Part shown: positions 14,920-17,030 of the stretch, piece after piece
Position numbering within the stretch: the stretch's first letter is position 1
Layout of the letters: every line of letters starts with the position of its first letter
Source: Treponemataceae bacterium
GTDB taxonomy: Bacteria; Spirochaetota; Spirochaetia; Treponematales; Treponemataceae
Direction of reading: 5' to 3'
Assembly: GCA_024697985.1 (NCBI GenBank)
Contig: JAILRX010000216.1
Location: 1-17,030 of the forward strand
Length of the DNA stretch: 17,030 bases
Position numbers and translations under genes: made by a program
Notes under the pieces: model-generated
What the model saw: only the letters and a program-made list of their open reading frames with translations
Databases searched by the model: none
Told to the model about the DNA's origin: nothing

Positions 14920-16533
14920 ATGAAAAATCTTGTTGTTTTAAATGCCCTGAACTGCCGCGACTATGCGTCGGAAAAAAACTTTGATGGAAAAAATGCTTTT
15001 GAGCTTTCCCTCAAATGGGCTGTGTCATTGGAATTCTGTGAAAAAGTCATCGTTCTTTTGAAAAATGAAAGTCAAAAATCCAGTTTTAAAGAGGAAAGTT
15101 TTGATGAATCAGTCTGCGAATTTCTCGTAAAAAATGATTTAAGTGATGTACAAGGCCTTTTAAAAACGATGGCAGAATTTTCAAACGGTTTTGATAATGT
15201 CGTTTATGGCTTTGCAGACTGTCCTTTTTACAACAAAGATTTGACAAAAAAAATGTTTGATCTTCATATTGATAGTGCAAGTGAATATACCTTTGCTGAT
15301 GGCTATTCTTTTGGATTTGCACCTGAAATCCTTAATGTCGGAACTTTAAACATTTTAAGCGTGCTTTCTCAAAAAGACGAAAAATGGCAGAAAACTAAAA
15401 TTAAAACAGACTCGATTTTCGAAATCCTTAAGACTGACATCAATTCTTTTGAAATTGAAACTTATATTTCCGATGATGATTATCGTTTTCCTCGATTTTC
15501 TTTCATCTGTTCGAACAAAAACAACGCGCTTTTGTGCAAGAAATTATTTGATTCTTGCTCTGATAAGGATTGTCTTTTGTGGAATGTCGAAAAGGTAAAT
15601 TCTTTTGCCGTCAATCAAAGTGATTTCTATCAGAACCTTCCGCAGTATTACAACATTCAGATTTGTTCAAGCTGTTCTGGAAACTGCTCGTTCTGTCCTT
15701 ATCCTGCTTCATTCGAGAAAAAATTCGGAGTAAATCCTTCAAAATCTGAATCAATGATGAGCCTTGAAAATTTTTCATCACTCATCGATAAAATCGCAGA
15801 ATTTTCAGGAGAAGCCGCAGTTTCCCTTTCGCTTTGGGGTGAATCAATCCTTCATCCGCAGCTTGATCTGTTCGTCGAAAAAATTCTTTCGCATCCTGGA
15901 CTTTCAGTGTTGATTGAACTTTCTGGCCGTAAATTCAGTGAATCAATGATCGAAAAAATAAAGACCGTCACTGAATCTGCCAAAGAACGTACGAACGATA
16001 TGAAAAAAATTTACTGGATCGTTTCACTTGATTCAGTTGATTCAGCTACCTACGATTCACTTCATAACAAGGGAAAATCTTGTGATGAAAATTCGTATGA
16101 AAACGCCCTGCATAATCTTTCAGTTTTAAATTCTAAATTTGCAGGCTCTGTTTATCCGCAGTTTTTGCGTCTCAAGGAAAACGAATCGAGTCTTGAAAGT
16201 TTCTGGCGTTCTTGGAATGAAAAAAATGGCGGTAACCTCATCATCAAAAAATACGACTGGTTTTCTGGCCTTCTCGAACAGAAAAAAACTGCTGACCTTT
16301 CGCCGGTTAAGCGAAATATCTGCTGGCATTTGTGCCGTGACTTTGTAGTTTTGTTCGACGGAACCGTTCCGCTTTGCCAGGACTATATGTTCGATAACCT
16401 TCAAGGCAATGCTTTTACAGAAAGCCTTGAATCAATCTGGGAAAAAAGACGTAAGTGCGTGAAGGAACACTCTGAAGGCACCTATCAAAATATTTGTGGG
16501 AAATGTGATGAATACTATATCTTCAACTTTTGA
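14920..16533 (+). CDS. Spiro-SPASM protein: nucleotidyltransferase-like domain plus radical SAM/SPASM
   Basis: A 537-residue protein. Residues 1-225 resemble the GT-A-type nucleotidyltransferase fold (LVVLNALNCRDY, FDGKNAFELSLKWA, GFADCPFYN with D100, EYTFADGYSFGFAPEIL) but lack a standard glycine-rich nucleotide loop. The radical SAM region (about 240-450) has CSGNCSFC (252-259), giving C252, C256 and C259 of the CxxxCxxC [4Fe-4S]/SAM site. A SPASM-type tail has C468 and C472 in CWHLC, C486, C513, and C526 and C529 in CGKC, expected to bind extra Fe-S clusters. This architecture matches the spirochete family named spiro-SPASM, whose reaction is not known to me. The 3' end overlaps the next gene by 26 nt, a glycosyltransferase-like protein, so a role in making or modifying a glycoconjugate is possible (inference). 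Confidence 0.88.
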   Translation: MKNLVVLNALNCRDYASEKNFDGKNAFELSLKWAVSLEFCEKVIVLLKNESQKSSFKEESFDESVCEFLVKNDLSDVQGLLKTMAEFSNGFDNVVYGFADCPFYNKDLTKKMFDLHIDSASEYTFADGYSFGFAPEILNVGTLNILSVLSQKDEKWQKTKIKTDSIFEILKTDINSFEIETYISDDDYRFPRFSFICSNKNNALLCKKLFDSCSDKDCLLWNVEKVNSFAVNQSDFYQNLPQYYNIQICSSCSGNCSFCPYPASFEKKFGVNPSKSESMMSLENFSSLIDKIAEFSGEAAVSLSLWGESILHPQLDLFVEKILSHPGLSVLIELSGRKFSESMIEKIKTVTESAKERTNDMKKIYWIVSLDSVDSATYDSLHNKGKSCDENSYENALHNLSVLNSKFAGSVYPQFLRLKENESSLESFWRSWNEKNGGNLIIKKYDWFSGLLEQKKTADLSPVKRNICWHLCRDFVVLFDGTVPLCQDYMFDNLQGNAFTESLESIWEKRRKCVKEHSEGTYQNICGKCDEYYIFNF

Positions 16534-17030
16534 TGAAAAATTATGCAGCTGCACGATTTTAGGTTCCTCAGACGTTCTGGAAAATGCAAAGTTTCCTGTA
16601 TCCGTCCTGATTTTGAACCGTAATTTCGGCAACTTCAAGGAGCATAATTTTGACAACCTTTTGAAATGCGGTTTTGAATCGATCATTTCAATGGAAAGCC
16701 CAAAAGAAAACTTTAAAATCGATTCTTATCTCAAGCGTTTTCCTCAGATTCAATATGTAGTACCATCTAAAGAAATTTCTGTAGGCGAGCTCATTAACCT
16801 GGGAATATCACTTTGCAAAAGCCGCTATCTTCTGGTCATCTGGGACGATTTTGTAATCAAGACAGGATTCTTTACTGAAAATCTGATGAATAAAATAGTT
16901 GAACAAGAAGCGCTTTGTGTCGCACCGGCTCTTTTGAACAGCGAATTTCAGAACATCTACGTAAAAATGTCTCCGAAAATCGAAAGATTCAATTTCAGTA
17001 TCTCGGCAGACAGCCTTTATTACGACAACT
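16508..17030 (+). CDS. Glycosyltransferase family 2-like protein, partial
   Basis: The reading frame is open from 16508 to the right edge: 174 residues with no stop. After about 28 residues comes FPVSVLILNRNFGNF (29-43), then SVGELINLGISLCKSRYLLVIWDDFV (91-116). This resembles GT-A family 2 enzymes, with D113-D114 at the place where nucleotide-sugar transferases carry a metal-binding acidic pair. The first strand lacks the usual YN/NxE pattern, so the assignment is moderate. The start is uncertain: ATG 16508 overlaps the spiro-SPASM end by 26 nt and has only a poor ribosome site (GGGAA), and GTG codons lie just upstream in frame. The ATG at 16533 opens a different frame that soon stops. The overlap implies co-transcription and translational coupling. 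Confidence 0.62.
   Translation, partial: MNTISSTFDEKLCSCTILGSSDVLENAKFPVSVLILNRNFGNFKEHNFDNLLKCGFESIISMESPKENFKIDSYLKRFPQIQYVVPSKEISVGELINLGISLCKSRYLLVIWDDFVIKTGFFTENLMNKIVEQEALCVAPALLNSEFQNIYVKMSPKIERFNFSISADSLYYDN

Noticed and set aside
16533..16562. ATG 16533 (in TGATG) as the start of the gene after spiro-SPASM
   Set aside because: This frame stops after nine codons; the long open frame starts at ATG 16508 or a nearby upstream GTG.

Overview
The window looks like a chromosomal segment of a spirochete, most likely a Treponema. The strongest pointer is a spiro-SPASM protein, a radical SAM/SPASM family known from spirochetes. Other pointers are a ThrRS-like/uridine-kinase fusion, several TPR proteins, a spirochete-style partner-switching cassette and AT-biased DNA (about 40% GC by eye). 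I see no tRNA, rRNA, CRISPR array, phage or transposase. The window is gene-dense and the longest gap between genes is about 200 bp.

Layout. 1-644 (-) holds the N-terminal part of a nucleoside (uridine) kinase with a ThrRS-like front end. 752-3692 (+) is a three-gene protein-phosphorylation cassette: a small FHA protein, a PPP-like metallophosphatase and a membrane-spanning Hanks-type Ser/Thr kinase. Lon protease follows at 3763-6129 (+) behind its own promoter. The lon/regulator convergence (6130-6331) carries a GC-rich repeat made of four 15-bp units and a bidirectional terminator. On the minus strand, 8865-6332 reads as a partner-switching operon: a membrane GAF-PP2C (SpoIIE/RsbU-type) phosphatase, a STAS antagonist, and a HATPase anti-sigma-type kinase. 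Upstream of it on the same strand (10335-8974) is a membrane-anchored TPR protein whose C-terminus resembles a catalytically dead Mrr nuclease domain.

A divergent secreted TPR/coiled-coil protein with a GC-rich acidic tail (10389-11411, +) ends exactly where mutL ends. The minus strand then carries an xseA-xseB-mutL repair operon (14856-11412), in which MutL has a long, low-complexity Gly/Ser/Ala linker with a 15-bp minisatellite. Divergent from xseA, the spiro-SPASM gene (14920-16533) overlaps the start of a glycosyltransferase-2-like gene that runs off the right edge.

Themes. Two separate protein-phosphorylation signalling modules flank lon. The DNA-repair genes form one operon. The spiro-SPASM/glycosyltransferase pair looks like a spirochete-specific system of unknown product. 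At least one gene (the FHA gene), and perhaps xseA and spiro-SPASM, seems to be read from a leaderless transcript, because the start codon falls where transcription should begin and no Shine-Dalgarno is seen.
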